Assembly: GCA_965220985.1 (NCBI GenBank)
Contig: OZ244854.1
Coordinates: 1,116,001 to 1,180,000, forward strand
Source of the DNA: JAPPHA01 sp965220985
GTDB taxonomy: Bacteria; Pseudomonadota; Alphaproteobacteria; Rhodobacterales; Rhodobacteraceae
Length of the DNA: 64,000 nucleotides
Direction: 5' to 3'
The position numbers and the translations under genes were made by a program. This document shows, one piece after another, positions 44,871 to 54,264 of the stretch. Numbering within the stretch: position 1 is the stretch's first letter; every line of letters begins with the position of its first letter. The notes under the pieces are model-generated. The model saw only the letters and a program-made list of their open reading frames with translations, made no database searches and was not told the origin of the DNA.

Positions 44871-45915
44871 TTGGGATCAGGCAAGAGATACGTCATCGTG
44901 AAGTCGGAGATTGGTTTGTTGCCCAATAGTCCTGTTCAGATCATCCTGACCGATCGTCACTTTCGTCAGGCACCAGAACCGGAGCAACGGCACCCGAAAA
45001 GGGATTTCTTCGATGGCGCCGATTCTGCCTTTGCCAGTCACAAGGCCGCTCTCTTGGCCTCGCTGAAGCAGGCCAGGACGGAAATCGCCGAGCAGGAATT
45101 CGGGCCTGCAGCATATTTCAAGGTGCAAATGCGCACTGAAGCGATCGCAGAGGGCTGCCGGCCGGTTTCCTGTCTTTTTAGACCGCCACAATTTTCCTGT
45201 GTCGGTGGGGATGAAATCGGCACATTGTACTTTCGTGCACTGGAGAATGATCTTGATGACTTGATCCGGCGAGTGAACGAAGCCGAGATCGTCGTCGAAA
45301 CAAGGATTCGGAATATGGGAATGGAAAGTTCGAAGGCGCCGTCATCCGCGCGCGCCGAAGTGGGCGCGATCGACACGGTCGAGATCGCTCCTCCAGCGGA
45401 AAAGCGGCAACTCTCTGTGCCGGAAATCATTCACCTGTTCAGTGACCGAACAACGGTTTCCGGTTACCTGATCGATCTGTTCGAAGTGCCTGAGCGAAGC
45501 GAAATCGCCGACGATGCCACCGGTTGCCAAGCCCTATGGGAAAGTCTTGAACGGATTCTCCTGGGACTGGGGCCGGGCACGCGGGTATTTGTCATCACCG
45601 AGGTCGGCAGCATGGCCGTGCTTGATTTGCAGTTGACCTGCAGCGACGCGCCCGCCTTCGTCGTCGGCGGTTTTGGTCCGGGGTCCGTCAAAGAAACCCC
45701 GACAATCAAGCCTGCGAAGGCGGACTTGAACCCTGAACGGCACGAGGCCGCTCTCAATTTGCTTCAGGCCCATCCGCTGGTTCGAGCAATTCGTCTTCCG
45801 ATTCAGTTGACGCTTGCTGAAGATCCGGACTGGACAGTCAAATAGACCGGATTCCGTCGAACCGCCAAAAGTGGAACGAAGGGTAGTGATGCCGCTCCAT
45901 GTGCCGACGACAAGG
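44871..45915 (+). pseudogene. Truncated protein resembling the N-terminal domain of an S8 (subtilase) anti-phage peptidase
   Basis: A 324-residue frame from a TTG at 44871 stops at a TAG at 45845. Homology-like sequence appears to continue in another frame, DSVEPPKVERRVVMPLHVPTTR, to about 45915. Residues about 90-130 (AIAEGCRPVSCLFRPPQF, then GTLYF) recall the AIAKSxRP...GxL pattern I associate with IteS-type S8 peptidases, in which the catalytic GxIDxG segment would follow next. That domain is absent, replaced by the end of the convergent cytochrome gene. No partner ATPase is present. The family call is from memory of motifs and is uncertain. Confidence 0.45.
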
Positions 45916-45988
45916 CACTTTGCCTGCTCGTTTTCGCCAATGCACGCCAAATCAAGTCGCCGTCGCGACGCTGAAAAAGGCTGCCGGA

Positions 45989-47353
45989 TCAAGGTTTTGG
46001 GACTGGCAAACCGCTTGGCACGCTGACTGGCACGCCGAGCCGTCCAGACTTCGCGACGGGATCGGTCAGGCTTCCAAGAAACGCGACCAAGGCTTCGATT
46101 TCGCTTTGGGACATGTTCGTCGGGGAAGTCGTCACCGCATTCGAGATCGCCTCGACCTCCGCGGGGTCATCCATGATTCTCCAGTCATTCACCGCAAGAC
46201 CCGGAAGCGCCACCCCGCTGCGATCATAACGCGCGAGCCCCGCAACCGGGTCGATGTGATGCCTGATGTACGATGCCAGGTCGGAAAAAGAACCCGCGTG
46301 CCCATAAGGTGCGGTCAGGGCGACGTTTCGAAGAGACGGCGTGCGAAACGCAAACCTGTCGGCGGGATCGCCGGTGACGCGAAATCTCCCTTCGTCGCGG
46401 GCGTGATCCTCGAAGCGGGCGGCCTTGCCCGGACCCAGTTGCGGATCACCCATGGCGTGAAACTCGTGATCGGTCAGGAACGGCCCCGCATGGCAAGACG
46501 AACACCCGGCATCGCCGTAGAAGAGTTCCATTCCGGTCATCGCGGCGGGGGACAGCTGTGTCGTTCCGCGCAGGAATGCGTCGAATGGCGACGTGTCCGA
46601 TCGGAACTCGTGGGTCACGAACGCGGCAATCGCATTGGCAATGTCCACGAAAGTCACGTCATCGGCAGTTTCGACATGTTCATGGACCTCAGCAAATCGC
46701 TCGGCATAGTCCCCGCTGTCGGCGACCTGCCGTGCAATGAGGTCCCAGGCTCCACCCTCCTCGGTCAAGATTCCCAGCCGCACGATCTCCGCAATGCTGT
46801 TCTCGCTGTAATGGCCCGCCATCTCGTCGGGGCTGACCACCGGAAACATTGTTTGTGCCGCGAGCACGGAGGCAAACCCAGAGACCATGTCTTGATCGAG
46901 GGGTGTGCGGACCCCGCCCGGCCCCGACCTGCCAAGCTCCACACGGCCGTCGTGAAACAGTGACCGAAACTCGAACGCCCCGACATTCCACAATCCCGGC
47001 GCGTTTCGGGGAACCCGTTGCTCGGGAAGATTGTCCGGATCAACGCTCATGGCCGGTCCGACCCCGATGCCCCCATCGCCGAGACCGAGCGAAACGCCAT
47101 CAGACGTGCCGAATGCCGGGTGGTGGCAACTCGAACACGCGACGGTTCCGCTTCCCGACAGAATCGGATCATGAAACAGCAACCGTCCGAGTTCAGCCTC
47201 GGCGGGATTGACCGCCGGATACATCGCATCCGTCACTGGTGGGGGAAGTTCGAGTGCGCCGATTCCGAAACTGGGCATGCTGGCCAGAACGACTGCCAGT
47301 GCAACGCGCCTGGCGGTGGCGGAATGACCGTTTCCGCTTGAACCGCGCTCCAT
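45989..47353 (-). CDS. Di-haem cytochrome c peroxidase / MauG family protein
   Basis: The 454-residue exported protein has a signal-like N-terminus and two haem c motifs, CSSCHHPAFGTSDG near residue 73 and CSSCHAGPFLTDHEFH near residue 290. It also has FRTPSLRNVALTAPYGHAGSFSDL, all typical of bacterial cytochrome c peroxidases and MauG-like enzymes. It would reduce peroxide or modify a partner in the periplasm. Its 3' end overlaps the decayed S8-like sequence. No dedicated substrate protein is adjacent. Confidence 0.85.
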   Translation of the reverse strand: MERGSSGNGHSATARRVALAVVLASMPSFGIGALELPPPVTDAMYPAVNPAEAELGRLLFHDPILSGSGTVACSSCHHPAFGTSDGVSLGLGDGGIGVGPAMSVDPDNLPEQRVPRNAPGLWNVGAFEFRSLFHDGRVELGRSGPGGVRTPLDQDMVSGFASVLAAQTMFPVVSPDEMAGHYSENSIAEIVRLGILTEEGGAWDLIARQVADSGDYAERFAEVHEHVETADDVTFVDIANAIAAFVTHEFRSDTSPFDAFLRGTTQLSPAAMTGMELFYGDAGCSSCHAGPFLTDHEFHAMGDPQLGPGKAARFEDHARDEGRFRVTGDPADRFAFRTPSLRNVALTAPYGHAGSFSDLASYIRHHIDPVAGLARYDRSGVALPGLAVNDWRIMDDPAEVEAISNAVTTSPTNMSQSEIEALVAFLGSLTDPVAKSGRLGVPVSVPSGLPVPKP

Positions 47354-47522
47354 CTACGTCAAGCCTTCATGAAGCGGCAGCAAGGCATCACCTCGTCTGC
47401 CGGTTCGTGAATCGGTCAGACAATGTCCGTTCATCATTCACGGGCGATCGATTCGCGTCGAGGACCTCGCGCCCGAGGCCCGAGGCCCGACCTCCGCGGG
47501 GCTTATCGCGGCTCGAGGTGAA

Positions 47523-47552
47523 TTGGCGCCGCCGAAAACGTGGCGGCGCCAA
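47523..47552 (-). terminator. Perfect 11-bp stem-loop downstream of the sugar-binding protein gene
   Basis: TTGGCGCCGCC (47523-47533) pairs exactly with GGCGGCGCCAA (47542-47552) around an eight-base loop. It lies about 30 bases beyond the stop of the minus-strand binding-protein gene. Only a short TT follows on that strand, so it is a weak intrinsic terminator or a 3'-end-protecting hairpin. Confidence 0.55.
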
Positions 47553-47582
47553 CTCCTGATCGACGTTGCCGGTGCGTGATGC

Positions 47583-48623
47583 CTACTGGCAAACAGCCGG
47601 TGGATTCTCGGTCACGCCTGCGCAGACGCGCTCGGTCGTGGCCCATCCGATATCGATCGTCTTGTCGAGATTCGTCCGGTCGATCCGGTCAACCGGAAGC
47701 AGGATGGCGTCGAGTTCGACTCCCTGCGGACCACCGCTGAACATCTGCTTGCCTTCGACCTCTTCGCCATTCGCAAGAGCCAATGCGACGGTCGCCGCAG
47801 CACGGCCGAGTTCATAAGCGTTCTTCCAAATGGTGAAGGTCTGCTGTCCGCGCGCGATGCGATTGAGAGCGCCCGGAGCGCCGTCCTGTCCGGACATCGG
47901 CACTTCGAGACCCTGTTCCGCCAAGGCTTCCGCAACACCGCTTGCCATGCCGTCATTCATCACCATCACGGCGGCAACATTGTTGTCGTTCGCCGTCAGG
48001 ATCTGTTCGATCGTGTCCTTGGCGAGTTCCGGCCGCCAACTGTCGACGAACTGCTCGCCGACCACGGTGATTTCTCCGGAATCGTACTTCGGTTGCATGA
48101 CCTCCTGGTACGCCGCGAACATCTGGTGCGTGTTCGGGTCGCCGTCGTCGCCCTTGATGATGGCGTAGTTGCCCTCAGGCGCAACCTCCAGCATGCCTGC
48201 TGCCAATTGCTTGCCGACGGAGCGTGCGTCGAACGAGACGTAGAAGGCTCCGGGCACTTCGATCAACTGATCATAGGCAACGACAGGAACACCTTCGTCG
48301 AGCGAACGCATGACCACCGGACCAACCGCATCGGCAACGCCTGACATGACGATCAGAACGTCGGCGCCGCGGGTGATCAGGTTTTCGATGTCTGCAACCG
48401 ATTTCTCGGGCGAGAAATTCGCATCGGCGGAAATGTAGGTTGCTCCGGCCTCCTCGAGAACCGACTTGATGCCGGCCTCGTCGATGGCCCATCTTTCGTC
48501 GGCGAATTTGTACCAGCTGACGCCAACGGTAATTTGGGCCACCGCTGATGTCGTGGCAAAACCGCCTGCGAGCGCAAGGGCAGATGTCAATGCCACCAGG
48601 CCCCTGATCTTGCAATTCAACAT
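47583..48623 (-). CDS. Sugar ABC transporter substrate-binding protein, XylF-like
   Basis: The 346-residue periplasmic protein has a signal peptide cleaved near TSAVAQITVG and the XylF-type motifs VGVSWYKFADERWAIDEAG, VPVVAYDQLIEV, YVSFDARSVGKQLA, NYAIIKGDDGDPN and VSGQDGAPGAL-like SGQDGAP. It probably binds D-xylose or a related monosaccharide. It is divergent from its permease gene across about 150 bases, an arrangement less common than a single operon. Confidence 0.88.
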   Translation of the reverse strand: MLNCKIRGLVALTSALALAGGFATTSAVAQITVGVSWYKFADERWAIDEAGIKSVLEEAGATYISADANFSPEKSVADIENLITRGADVLIVMSGVADAVGPVVMRSLDEGVPVVAYDQLIEVPGAFYVSFDARSVGKQLAAGMLEVAPEGNYAIIKGDDGDPNTHQMFAAYQEVMQPKYDSGEITVVGEQFVDSWRPELAKDTIEQILTANDNNVAAVMVMNDGMASGVAEALAEQGLEVPMSGQDGAPGALNRIARGQQTFTIWKNAYELGRAAATVALALANGEEVEGKQMFSGGPQGVELDAILLPVDRIDRTNLDKTIDIGWATTERVCAGVTENPPAVCQ

Positions 48624-48776
48624 GGCTGATCTCCTTCATGATTTCGACTTTTCCCGAAAACATCGCCTTTTTTGGGCAATTCCGGAAAAATGTAGTTTGA
48701 CATGGATGCAAAGCAGTTTCAAACTTTTCGCGTCACTCTTGGGCTGGCAAACAGAGTTCTGACCAGGGAGGCTGCA

Positions 48777-50000
48777 GTGGAACACTCCGTCAAGACAGAA
48801 CGGAAGAGCATCGGGACACGATATCAGGAACTGGCGGAAACGCTGCAGATCGACACGCGCCTGATCGCGATGCTCGGTGCCGTCGCCTGCATCTGGGCCT
48901 TTTTCGACATCTCTTCGGGCGGCATCTTTCTGTCACCGCGAAACCTGTGGAACCTGTCGGTCCAGACCAGCGTGACTGCGTTGCTCGCAACCGGCATGGT
49001 GCTGATCATCGTGTCTCGGAACATCGACCTCTCGGTGGGATCGCTGCTTGCCTTCCTTGGAATCCTCGGCGGATTTGCCCAGACGGAGTTGCTTCCCCTC
49101 GAAGGGACCCACACCTGGTGGCTGTCCATTCTGCTGATGATCATTGTCGGGTGCCTGGCGGGAGGCGTCCAAGGGTGGTTGATTGCCAGGTTCGGCATAC
49201 CTGCCTTCGTTGTCACTCTCGGCGGGCTGATGTTCTGGCGGGGTGCGGGCTGGCTGTTCACCCAAGGTCGCACCGTCACGCCGCTTGACACCACCTACAG
49301 CCTGTACGGGAGCGGTTTCATCGGCGAAACCTGGAGCTGGATCGTCGGTGTGGTGGGATTTGCCTGTCTCGTGATCATATCGCTGTGGAAACGGCGGCGG
49401 CGAAAGTCGCTCGACTTCGAGGTCAAGCCGGTCGGAGTCGAAATCGCGATACTGGTCGTCAGCGCCGTCCTGATCGCGGCCTTTGTCTGGACGATGAATT
49501 CCTACAACCTGCCAAGAAGCGAGATCGGTCGGGGCATTCCGGCTCCGGTGCTGACCACGATCATCGTGGTCTGCGTGATGATGTACATCGCCAACATGAC
49601 CCGATTTGGCAGGTACATCTACGGATATGGCGGCAATCCTGAGGCTGCGGAATTGTCGGGCATCAACACGCGGCGGGTCGTGATCATCAGCTTCATGCTG
49701 ATCGGGGGCCTGACCGCGATCGGTGCGGTGATTTCGACCGCGCGGTTGAACGCAGCGCCGCTGTCCATCGGGCAACTTCTCGAACTGCAGGTCATTGCAG
49801 CCGCCGTGATCGGCGGGACATCGCTGGCAGGTGGAACCGGCACGATCCTCGGCGCCCTGATCGGGGCCGTGCTGATGCAAAGTCTTCAAAACGGCATGGT
49901 TCTGCTTGGTGTCCAGAGCGCGCCGCAGCAGATGATCATGGCCGGCGTGCTGATTTTCGCGGTCTGGTTCGACGTCATCTATCAAAAACGTCGCCGTTAG
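48777..50000 (+). CDS. Sugar ABC transporter permease, XylH-like
   Basis: The 407-residue permease has ATGMVLIIVSRNIDLSVGSLLAFLG, IARFGIPAFVVTLGGLMFWRG, RYIYGYGGNPEAAELSGINTRRV and VIGGTSLAGGTGTILGALIGAVLM. The central extension (KRRRRKSLDFEVKP) is typical of XylH rather than RbsC. I start at the GTG at 48777, behind AGGGAGG. The upstream frame lacks a ribosome site. The ATPase gene follows after 11 bases. Confidence 0.88.
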   Translation: MEHSVKTERKSIGTRYQELAETLQIDTRLIAMLGAVACIWAFFDISSGGIFLSPRNLWNLSVQTSVTALLATGMVLIIVSRNIDLSVGSLLAFLGILGGFAQTELLPLEGTHTWWLSILLMIIVGCLAGGVQGWLIARFGIPAFVVTLGGLMFWRGAGWLFTQGRTVTPLDTTYSLYGSGFIGETWSWIVGVVGFACLVIISLWKRRRRKSLDFEVKPVGVEIAILVVSAVLIAAFVWTMNSYNLPRSEIGRGIPAPVLTTIIVVCVMMYIANMTRFGRYIYGYGGNPEAAELSGINTRRVVIISFMLIGGLTAIGAVISTARLNAAPLSIGQLLELQVIAAAVIGGTSLAGGTGTILGALIGAVLMQSLQNGMVLLGVQSAPQQMIMAGVLIFAVWFDVIYQKRRR

Positions 50001-50011
50001 GGAGCATGGTC

Positions 50012-50788
50012 ATGGGACCCGTGGTGGAAATGAGAGATGTCTACAAGCGCTTCGGCGGGATCCATGCCGTCGAAGGCATGAGCCTCGAGTTGCACAGCGG
50101 AGAGGTCGTCGGTCTGCTCGGCCACAACGGAGCCGGCAAGTCGACCTTCATCAAGATGCTTTCCGGGGCGTATGCCATGGATGCGGGCGAGATTTTCGTC
50201 GATGGACAGCCGGCGAACATCAACAATCCCATCGATGCCAAGGAGTTGGGAATCGAAACGATCTACCAGACGCTCGCCTTGGCCGACAATCTCGACACGG
50301 CAGCAAACATTTTCTTCGGGCGCGAAATCCTGACGCCGTGGAACGCGCTTGACGAGGCGGCCATGGAGCATGCTGCGATACAGGTGATGCAAAGGTTGAA
50401 TCCGGCGTTCAGCAAGTTCCATGACCCGGTGCGCAACCTCTCGGGCGGCCAGCGCCAGTCTGTCGCCATTGCGAGAGCGCTGCAGTTCAATGCCAGGATC
50501 ATCATCATGGACGAACCGACGGCCGCTCTTGGTCCGCAGGAAACCCAGATGGTTGCCGACCTCATCCGCGCATTGAAGCGGGAGGGCATTGCTCTCGTCA
50601 TGATCTCGCACGATCTTCATGATGTCTTCGACCTCTCGGACAGGATCGCTGTCATGAAGAACGGTCGTCACGTCTGGACCGGGACCACCGCAGAAACCGA
50701 CAAGGACGAGGTCTTGCAGATGATCATTCTGGGCAAGCGACCTGACGGATCGTATGCACCTGGAATCCTGTCGGACGAGAATGCGTAG
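50012..50788 (+). CDS. Sugar ABC transporter ATP-binding protein, single ABC domain
   Basis: The 258-residue ATPase has Walker A LLGHNGAGKST, signature NLSGGQRQSVAIARALQ and Walker B IIIMDEPTAALGPQE. It is a single-domain (FrcA-type) ATPase, half the size of the usual XylG/RbsA partner of XylH permeases, so it should work as a homodimer. The ATG at 50012 is seven bases after AGGGAG. An ATG at 50006 is too close to it. It overlaps the next gene by eight bases. Confidence 0.9.
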   Translation: MGPVVEMRDVYKRFGGIHAVEGMSLELHSGEVVGLLGHNGAGKSTFIKMLSGAYAMDAGEIFVDGQPANINNPIDAKELGIETIYQTLALADNLDTAANIFFGREILTPWNALDEAAMEHAAIQVMQRLNPAFSKFHDPVRNLSGGQRQSVAIARALQFNARIIIMDEPTAALGPQETQMVADLIRALKREGIALVMISHDLHDVFDLSDRIAVMKNGRHVWTGTTAETDKDEVLQMIILGKRPDGSYAPGILSDENA

Positions 50789-52370
50789 AGGTTTTGCCCA
50801 ACACGTTTTTCTTGCCTGTGGAGCGGTTATCGCAAGCCCGGGATTGGCAAATCCGGTTTTCACGCCGCTGACCAATCACGCAATCTCGGCTCACGTTTAT
50901 GACGGAGGCTGGGAGCATTTTGTTGGCGGCGGCGTCGCCGTGCTGGATTGCGATGAGGACGGTTTCCCGGACATTTATGTCGCCGGCGGCGACAATCCGG
51001 CGAGATTGTTCCGAAATACCACCGTTCGAGCGGGTTCCCCGATCCACTTCGAGGTTGCCGACGTACCCGAACTCGCGGTCGTTGGTGTCACGGGCGCTTA
51101 CCCGCTCGACATTGACGGAGATGCCATTCTTGACCTCTTTGTCCTGCGGGTCGGTGACAACGCGGTCTTTCGGGGGTTGGGCAACTGCCGGTTCAGGAAG
51201 GCCGGCGAGACGTGGTCGATCGATTCCGGCGATGGGTGGACGACTGCATTTTCGGCCACTTGGGAGGAGGGCGCGGAACGGCCGACACTTGCCGTCGGAA
51301 ACTATGTCGACCGTGACGACCCGGATGGTCCGTTCGAAGCATGCGATCTGCATCAGCTGCTGCGACCGGGGACAGACGGATACCTGCCCGCTGAGCCGAT
51401 CGGTCCTGGACACTGCGCGCTGTCGATGCTGTTCACCGACTGGAGCGGTTCGGGGCGTCAGGACCTGTGGATCAGCAATGATCGGCACTACTATATCCAC
51501 GACGGTCATGAGCAACTCTTTCGCGTCACGCCGGAGTTGAGGGAATACACGTTGCAGGACGGGTGGCAGCCGCAGAAGCTCTGGGGCATGGGCCTCGCGT
51601 CTCGCGACATCACTGGTGACGCTCTCCCCGAAATCGCGGTTACCAGCATGGCTGATCAGAAACTCTTCACCCGCGACCCGAAGGCCGGAAACGCGGCCTT
51701 CAGATCGATTTCCTACGAGAGGGGAACGACTGCCCATGTCCCCCATGTTGGCGACGAAGGGCGGCCCAGCACGGGCTGGCACGTTCAATTCGGTGACGTC
51801 AACAACGACGGACGCGACGATCTGTTCATCTCAAAGGGCAACGTGAACCAGATGGCCGATGCAGCGATGCGTGATCCCGACAATTTGCTCATGCAGCGCG
51901 AAGACGGCCAGTTCGAGGAGGTCGGTTTCGAGGCCGGCATCGCATCGACAGAGCGCGGGCGAGGTGGGGCACTGACAGATCTCAACCGCGACGGGCTTCT
52001 CGATTTGGTCGTCGTCCAGCGGCGTGCGCCACTGGTCGTCTATGAAAACACCAGCGAGAACACGGGAAACTGGTTGAAGATCCGACTGAGACAGCACTCG
52101 GGCAACGTCAACGCGGTGGGTGCCAAGGTCGAGATTGCGGCGGACACCGTGACCGGAGTCAGGGAGATCTTGGTCGGGGGTGGCCACGCGAGCGGTCAAG
52201 CGGGTTACGAGCATTTTGGTCTTGGGGCCGCAAGCGGCGTGCGTCTGAGGGTCACGTGGCCTGATCGGATGACAAGCGACTGGGTCGAGCTCTCTGCAAA
52301 CCGGCACTACTTGATCTGGCGGGACGGCTCACGCCTGAGACCGAACGAAGAGACGTTCGGTGGGCGTTGA
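50781..52370 (+). CDS. CRTAC1 family exported protein (FG-GAP/VCBS repeats, ASPIC/UnbV domain)
   Basis: The 529-residue protein starts with a signal peptide ending near SPGLANPVF. It has repeated calcium-binding-like blades: VAVLDCDEDGFPDIYVAGGD, PLDIDGDAILDLFVLRV, FGDVNNDGRDDLFISKG and LTDLNRDGLLDLVVVQR. It ends in an ASPIC/UnbV domain with NWLKIRLRQHSGNVNAVGAKVEI. It should form a secreted beta-propeller. The start overlaps the ABC ATPase gene, so it is translationally tied to sugar uptake. Its biochemical role is unknown. Confidence 0.85.
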   Translation: MRRGFAQHVFLACGAVIASPGLANPVFTPLTNHAISAHVYDGGWEHFVGGGVAVLDCDEDGFPDIYVAGGDNPARLFRNTTVRAGSPIHFEVADVPELAVVGVTGAYPLDIDGDAILDLFVLRVGDNAVFRGLGNCRFRKAGETWSIDSGDGWTTAFSATWEEGAERPTLAVGNYVDRDDPDGPFEACDLHQLLRPGTDGYLPAEPIGPGHCALSMLFTDWSGSGRQDLWISNDRHYYIHDGHEQLFRVTPELREYTLQDGWQPQKLWGMGLASRDITGDALPEIAVTSMADQKLFTRDPKAGNAAFRSISYERGTTAHVPHVGDEGRPSTGWHVQFGDVNNDGRDDLFISKGNVNQMADAAMRDPDNLLMQREDGQFEEVGFEAGIASTERGRGGALTDLNRDGLLDLVVVQRRAPLVVYENTSENTGNWLKIRLRQHSGNVNAVGAKVEIAADTVTGVREILVGGGHASGQAGYEHFGLGAASGVRLRVTWPDRMTSDWVELSANRHYLIWRDGSRLRPNEETFGGR

Positions 52371-52854
52371 CGGGCAATCCTCCGGGACCGACTGTTCGCG
52401 GCCGTGCCTGGAATGCTCGACAACATTCGTTGGTTCGAATGAAGGCGCGGGTAAGCAAGTGGAGACATGGAGCGGTTTTTTCCATGTGTCGCCGATCCCC
52501 TGCCGGTCGAACAATTGAGACAATGGTCGTGGCCGCCTGGCGGCAAGGCGGGCACTTCCTGCCGGAGGCGATACTTGAAAGCCGTCCCCAACAATGACAA
52601 CGTAGGAAGCGAGCAAACAAAGGCGACAGATTGGATGGGGTCGTGTTTCTCGCAATGCTCTCGATTGCTCCACCCGGCGCCATGCACGACCGCACCGCCG
52701 CTCGGATTGGCGTGCATGTCACCGTGACCGCAGGAACACCGTGGGTGGTTCATGCATCCAACGAGTCACCAATGACCGACGAACTGATGGCTCGCGGTCA
52801 TCGAAGCGTAACGATGCGGGCCAGACCGACCTGCGTCATGGTCAGAGGTATCCA
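52371..52854. other. 484-base stretch without a recognised gene
   Basis: Only short frames without recognisable motifs lie between the CRTAC1 gene and the dioxygenase. The last bases before 52855 carry the AGAGG ribosome site of the dioxygenase gene. I see no clear terminator or promoter. Confidence 0.4.
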
Positions 52855-54042
52855 ATGGCAAAACACGACACCATGAGCGACACGGCCTGGATCCAGGACA
52901 GCGATTGCGGGATTGACGAATTCAAGCGTCACGTCGAGCAAGAGGCCCTGCCCCAGCACTATCCGTCAGCCGCGGAAATCGCCGACAACATTCCGGTTTA
53001 CGATGGCAGAGCGCTCGATCGGCTGTTCTCCACCGAGAGCGATGCTCGGATGGTGATGGCCGAAATGAACAGGTCGTTTCTTTCGGGGCCTGGAATCGTC
53101 GCGATCAGGGGCGGCTACGATGACTTGTCATTGATCGATGCGGTCACCGAGGAACTGGAAGCGATCATCGAGGAGGAAGAGGCGGCCGGTACCGGAACGG
53201 GCGACCATTTCGCCGAAGCCGGGTCGAACAGCCGGCTGTGGAATGCGCACGAGAAACTCTGCATGCGGGCTCCGGAGCTATTCATTCGCTACAATTCCAG
53301 CGAAATTCTCCGCAGGGTCTGCGAGTCCTGGCTTGGACCGGCCTACCAGATCACCACCCAGGTGAACGTTGTCCGGCCGGGCGGCAAGGCGCAGGTTGCC
53401 CATCGGGACTATCACATGGGCTTCCAGTCCACCGAAGTCCTTCAATGCTATCCTGCTTCACAGCATGCGCTGTCGGCGGCATTGACGTTGCAAGGCGCCG
53501 TTGCTCATTGCGACATGCCGATCGAATCCGGACCCACCAGGATGCTGCCGTTTTCGCAGAGCTTTGCGGCGGGGTACATTGCGGTTCACCGCCCCGAAAT
53601 CCGTGCCTATTTCGACGATCATTTTGTTCAGCTGCCTCTCGAAAAAGGCGACATGCTGTTCTTCAACCCCGCGACGTTTCATGCCGCCGGAGACAACAGG
53701 ACAAATGACGTTCACCGAATAGCCAACTTGATGCAGATCGGGTCGGGCTACGGCCGATCGATCGAAATCGTCGACCGCTGCCGCATCTCGAAGCAGGTCT
53801 TTCCCGTACTCTCGGAACTGAACAAATCCGGCGCCTTGACCGAGCGGCAGGTTGACAACGTGGTTGCCGCAACGGCCGAAGGGTACCCTTTTCCTGTCAA
53901 TCTCGATCTCGACTCGCCGCTGTCAGGAATGGCGCCACCGAGCCAGCAGGACATCATGCGACAAGCGCTGAATGAAGGCTGGACATCCGACCGGTTCGCT
54001 GGGGCGATCGCGGAACAGCAAGAGCGCAGGCGGAGTTTCTGA
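52855..54042 (+). CDS. Phytanoyl-CoA dioxygenase (PhyH) family Fe(II)/2-oxoglutarate oxygenase
   Basis: The 395-residue protein has an HxD iron motif in KAQVAHRDYHMGF (mid-protein) and a distal segment FFNPATFHAAGDNRTNDVHRIANLMQ, where the second His and the Arg for 2-oxoglutarate should lie. This is a full-length PhyH fold with an N-terminal extension. I use the ATG at 52855 behind AGAGG. The family hydroxylates diverse substrates, including phosphonates (PhnY*), but this gene is separated from the phn run by a photolyase, so the substrate is unknown. Confidence 0.78.
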   Translation: MAKHDTMSDTAWIQDSDCGIDEFKRHVEQEALPQHYPSAAEIADNIPVYDGRALDRLFSTESDARMVMAEMNRSFLSGPGIVAIRGGYDDLSLIDAVTEELEAIIEEEEAAGTGTGDHFAEAGSNSRLWNAHEKLCMRAPELFIRYNSSEILRRVCESWLGPAYQITTQVNVVRPGGKAQVAHRDYHMGFQSTEVLQCYPASQHALSAALTLQGAVAHCDMPIESGPTRMLPFSQSFAAGYIAVHRPEIRAYFDDHFVQLPLEKGDMLFFNPATFHAAGDNRTNDVHRIANLMQIGSGYGRSIEIVDRCRISKQVFPVLSELNKSGALTERQVDNVVAATAEGYPFPVNLDLDSPLSGMAPPSQQDIMRQALNEGWTSDRFAGAIAEQQERRRSF

Positions 54043-54264
54043 CACTACCGGCATTGTGACCTGTGACCCCGATCGCATTGACCCGAGCAAGCCTTTCTGC
54101 GAAGCGCACAACCGTTCGGTTGAGGTTGGCTCTTCGTGATCGTCAGCAACGACAGAGCTTGGAAGACCTGTCTCGCGCCCCGCACCGAGAATGAACGATG
54201 GATGGTCGGTTCAGCGTGCTGAGAACGTGACACAACCAGGCAATTGAGGTGGCGTCGGAGGCTC

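Noticed and set aside
47474..47489. Repeated GAGGCCC units
   Set aside because: Only two short GC-rich copies. Expected by chance in high-GC intergenic DNA.
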